A DNA stretch of 64,000 nt from Paenibacillus tarimensis (GTDB lineage: Bacteria > Bacillota > Bacilli > Paenibacillales > Paenibacillaceae). Positions within the stretch are counted from its first letter, which is position 1. Each line of letters begins with the position of its first letter. The translations under genes were made by a program, and so were the position numbers. A model generated the notes under the pieces. That model was given only the letters and a program-made list of their open reading frames with translations, searched no databases and was not told the DNA's origin. Below, one piece after another: positions 63,167 through 64,000 of this stretch. The stretch lies in NCBI RefSeq assembly GCF_021532315.1, contig NZ_JAKGAO010000013.1, positions 62,001 to 126,000 on the forward strand, given 5' to 3'.

Positions 63167-64000
63167 TTAGTTTAATTCTGCTATCCGCTGTTTCATATAG
63201 GCCAGCACTTGCTCGGAGAGATCATCCCTTGTAAGGGCCAGGTCAATCGTCGCCTGTACGAAGCCCAGCTTGTCACCTACGTCATAACGCTTTCCCTTGA
63301 AAGGATAAGCGCACATCTGCGACACAGTATTCAGCCTCTGCAGACTGTCAGTCAGCTGAATCTCTCCTCCCTTGCCTGGCTGGGCGTTCTCCAGATATGT
63401 GAATATATCCGGCGTAAGCACATACCGTCCGACGACCGCAAGATTGGATGGCGCCTGTCCCAGCGGCGGCTTCTCAACCAGCTCCCGGATCGCGCCATCC
63501 TCCCTGCCGGGCTCAAGCGATACGATTCCATACCTGTCCGTATGCTCCCATGGGACCTCTGTCACAGCTATAACCGACGACTGGGTAAGATAGTACCGGT
63601 CAATCATATCCTTTAGACAAGGCGGGTCGGAAACGAGAATATCATCACCAAGAAGAACAGCAAACGGCTCATTTTCCACAAAATTTCTGGCGCACAGCAC
63701 AGCATGGCCAAGTCCAAGCGGCTCCCGCTGTCTGACATAATAAATATCGGCCATATGCGAAACCTCTTGAACCATTGCAAGCAGCTCCTCATTGGCTCTC
63801 TCTTCAAGCGTAGCCTCAAGCTCAACCGACTTGTCAAAGTGGTCTTCGATCGCGCGCTTGTTGCGGCCGGTTACGATCATGATGCTCTCTATGCCGGAGG
63901 CTACCGCCTCTTCAACGATATATTGGATAGCGGGCTTATCAATAAGCGGCAGCATTTCTTTGGGCTGAGCCTTGGTTGCCGGCAGAAACCGTGTACCGAG
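63167..64000 (-). CDS. galU: UTP-glucose-1-phosphate uridylyltransferase, second copy, partial
   Basis: The frame is open from the stop near 63167 to the right edge (278 codons seen); the start lies outside. It begins within [16 protein letters not shown], the conserved GalU N-terminal motif missing its first residues, and continues with LGHAVLCARNFVE, VVGRYVLTP and [13 protein letters not shown]. It makes UDP-glucose. It is a paralogue of the EPS copy at 22718-23611 and probably supplies glycolipid or other wall polymers. Confidence 0.94.
   Translation of the reverse strand, partial: LGTRFLPATKAQPKEMLPLIDKPAIQYIVEEAVASGIESIMIVTGRNKRAIEDHFDKSVELEATLEERANEELLAMVQEVSHMADIYYVRQREPLGLGHAVLCARNFVENEPFAVLLGDDILVSDPPCLKDMIDRYYLTQSSVIAVTEVPWEHTDRYGIVSLEPGREDGAIRELVEKPPLGQAPSNLAVVGRYVLTPDIFTYLENAQPGKGGEIQLTDSLQRLNTVSQMCAYPFKGKRYDVGDKLGFVQATIDLALTRDDLSEQVLAYMKQRIAELN

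Noticed and set aside
1-64000. CRISPR arrays, insertion sequences, prophage genes, tRNA or rRNA genes
   Set aside because: No regularly spaced repeats, transposase motifs, phage structural genes or tRNA-like cloverleafs were noticed on reading; a dedicated scan (tRNAscan-SE, ISfinder) was not possible.

Overview
The window looks like chromosomal DNA of a Gram-positive, endospore-forming member of the Bacillales, most likely a Paenibacillaceae species. The reasons are: G-rich Shine-Dalgarno sequences before almost every gene; a KapB-type sporulation phosphorelay protein; LCP, class A PBP and L,D-transpeptidase wall enzymes; two guanine riboswitches; and an exopolysaccharide operon with a candidate eps-associated RNA. 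These placements come from reading the sequence and from memory of the families; no database search was run. No tRNA, rRNA, insertion sequence, prophage or CRISPR array was seen.

Positions 1-9,500 form a purine module on the minus strand: purK (cut by the window edge), purE, a PbuG-like purine permease and guaA. purE and the permease each have the same three-part control: an inverted pair of PurBoxes 10 bp upstream of a sigma-A promoter, a guanine aptamer in the leader, and an intrinsic terminator before the gene. Between these genes lie a class A PBP with an acidic repeat tail and an HD-GYP/Crp-Fnr operon with a Crp-like palindrome at its promoter. Positions 9,500-17,900 hold a Bcp peroxiredoxin, a three-gene ABC-2 exporter operon, an LCP protein, a GSA aminomutase, a second ABC-2 exporter and a small Cys-rich protein.

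Positions 17,900-38,100 are the most interesting part. A 17-kb minus-strand exopolysaccharide operon of 16 genes runs from a promoter at 37,702-37,730 to a terminator at 20,277-20,320. In order it encodes a PilZ-like protein, PHP tyrosine phosphatase, Wzz-like chain-length protein, tyrosine kinase, Wzx flippase, CapK-like protein, glycosyltransferase, Wzy-like polymerase, glycosyltransferase, Tat-exported beta-helix protein, uronate epimerase, glycosyltransferase, initiating sugar transferase, GalU, UDP-glucose dehydrogenase and GalE. After the kinase gene lies a structured leader that fits the position of the EAR antitermination RNA. It is followed at once by a strong terminator, and a second perfect terminator lies inside a downstream glycosyltransferase gene. 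A 15-bp palindromic operator (GATACA-N3-TGTAAC type) occurs five times, only in the intergenic DNA of this region. It fills the spacer of the EPS promoter, lies just after two promoters, precedes wzx and precedes the gene for a phage-repressor-like XRE protein beside the operon. Together these suggest an undescribed XRE-controlled, EAR-dependent polysaccharide switch.

Positions 38,100-64,000 are mostly housekeeping: gltB, a secreted SGNH hydrolase, kapB, a glycolipid-type glycosyltransferase, malic enzyme, an NlpC/P60 endopeptidase, a cation diffusion facilitator that seems to start at CTG, a zinc-ribbon protein, an ABC-F protein, an oxidoreductase, an MBL-fold hydrolase, a CvfC-like HEAT protein, transglutaminase-like and L,D-transpeptidase proteins, a KDPG aldolase, a Fur-controlled siderophore ATPase, CsoR and a second galU cut by the edge. 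The gap at 59,524-60,133 holds strong hairpins and a candidate small RNA with its own terminator.
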